DNA of 5,766 bases from an uncultured Clostridia bacterium (lineage in GTDB: Bacteria; Bacillota; Clostridia; Christensenellales; UBA1242), in NCBI GenBank assembly GCA_945937975.1, contig CAMEUD010000072.1:1-5766 (forward strand), given 5' to 3'. The notes under the pieces were generated by a model. That model was not told where the DNA came from and made no database searches. It was given only the letters and a program-made list of their open reading frames with translations. Shown here piece by piece: positions 5,207 to 5,766 of this stretch. A program made the position numbers and the translations under genes. The stretch's first letter is position 1; each line of letters opens with the position of its first letter.

Positions 5207-5766
5207 TGAAGGCGCAGTATTCTAGTCAAACGAATTTACTTGGAAGGTGTTATTTAATAAGCATCGTCGGGCACAACTGTGAAGTTCCTGGTGCTTGCCT
5301 TGATTGCCCAAATTGGGGCACTTGCTGGGAGTTAAGATTTTTGGGCGTTTTATAACGGCATATAAAATCCGACCCAATTATCGTGGAGACCCAAAAGGGT
5401 GCATAAATTTTTATGTACTCTCTGGGGTAGAACCTGCAATGCGGTCAACGGCTGTGTGCAGCGTAGCCTGCTTTGAGTGGTTTTTTAGGAATTGCACGCC
5501 AAAGTTATTATAATGACTGACGTCAACAATTATGGTAACTTTGTGCATGAAATAACGACTGCAAAAAGAGCTAAGAGTAAATTTATTTGTCAAGGAAAAC
5601 TTCTAGACTGTTGAGATAATACTCAAATAGGGTAGGGATTATAGTGTGGTCTAAGTGGCGATTCGGTGTTAATGTTTTGCTTAAAAGGAAACTGCTTATT
5701 CGGTGACGGTAAGTGCAAAATTGGGAAATCCGACCGAACCTATGCCGCAAGGTTTACTTATCTTGT
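5207..5766 (+). ncRNA. ole: OLE RNA (ornate, large, extremophilic RNA), 3' end beyond window
   Basis: These 560 nt carry no family-like protein but are visibly richer in G+C (about 38-48% in sampled lines) than the AT-rich genes and are dense in inverted repeats. Hairpins include GCAC-AACT-GTGA-AGTT...GTGC (5271-5294, GNRA loop), TTGGG...CCCAA enclosing TTTTATA/TATAAAA (5341-5377), ACCC/GGGT (5389-5400), a nearly continuous stem at 5493-5547, TTCGGT/ACCGAA (5699-5738) and AACCT/AGGTT (5737-5754). Nested long-range pairings are possible at 5216-5221/5618-5623, 5223-5227/5606-5610 and 5232-5241/5575-5584. OLE RNAs are about 600 nt, lie in nusB-xseA-xseB-ispA-dxs clusters, and in Halalkalibacterium (Bacillus) halodurans form a membrane-associated complex with OapA needed for ethanol, cold and magnesium stress tolerance. 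RNase P, tmRNA and group I or II intron signatures were not found. The identification is inferred from context, length and structure, not from an alignment. Confidence 0.8.

Noticed and set aside
5304..5513. Open frame of 69 codons on the + strand
   Set aside because: It lies inside the structured RNA, has no Shine-Dalgarno before its ATG, and has an erratic composition rich in Cys, Arg and Gly unlike the AT-rich proteins of this genome.
5411..5593. Open frame of 60 codons on the - strand
   Set aside because: It overlaps the same RNA stems, has no ribosome-binding site and no recognisable domain; stems naturally leave mirrored open frames.
5207..5766. RNase P RNA, tmRNA, or group I/II intron as identity of the large RNA
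   Set aside because: No GAGGAAAGUCC-type RNase P core, no tRNA-like GGTTCAAATCC end or tag reading frame of tmRNA, and no group II domain V or group I P7 signature was seen.

Overview
The window comes from a low-GC, endospore-forming Firmicute, most likely an anaerobic Clostridia-type lineage. The coding DNA is strongly AT-rich, the ribosome-binding sites are strong AGGAG types, and the left half is the distal part of the spoIIIA sporulation operon. All recognisable genes are on the + strand, so leading-strand orientation is uniform. No mobile element, CRISPR array, tRNA or rRNA is visible.

Layout: (1) Positions 1-2811 hold the 3' tail of spoIIIAD, then spoIIIAE, AF, AG and AH, tightly packed with ATGA-type or short overlaps and no internal terminator. 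These encode parts of the mother-cell side of the SpoIIIA-SpoIIQ channel that spans the space between mother cell and forespore. (2) Positions 2812-5122 hold a housekeeping cluster: an Asp23/Gls24-family gene, nusB, xseA and xseB (the two subunits of exonuclease VII). A promoter candidate begins directly after the spoIIIAH stop codon, and an intrinsic-terminator-like hairpin lies between asp23 and nusB. Compared with Bacillus subtilis, where accB, accC and folD are interspersed in this order, those three genes are absent here. (3) Positions 5123-5766 hold no credible protein gene. Instead there is a near-consensus promoter (extended -10, 17-nt spacer) followed by about 560 nt of clearly higher-GC sequence full of nested inverted repeats.

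The right-hand segment is best explained as an OLE RNA (ornate, large, extremophilic RNA), a roughly 600-nt structured non-coding RNA. OLE genes are known to sit in the nusB-folD-xseA-xseB-ispA-dxs neighbourhood of anaerobic and extremophilic Firmicutes. The identification rests on length, position directly after xseB, own promoter, base composition and abundant pairing potential. The 3' end, the terminator and any downstream ispA or oapA (OLE-associated protein) gene lie beyond the window. This is the most interesting element here; it is a known RNA class rather than a wholly new system, unless a covariance-model search says otherwise.

Smaller points of interest are a 9-bp perfect terminator-like hairpin inside the 5' part of xseA, a boxA-like GTTCTTT just after the hairpin in front of nusB, a shortened XseA, and a duplicated ATTCGGTG in the RNA whose two copies compete for one partner.
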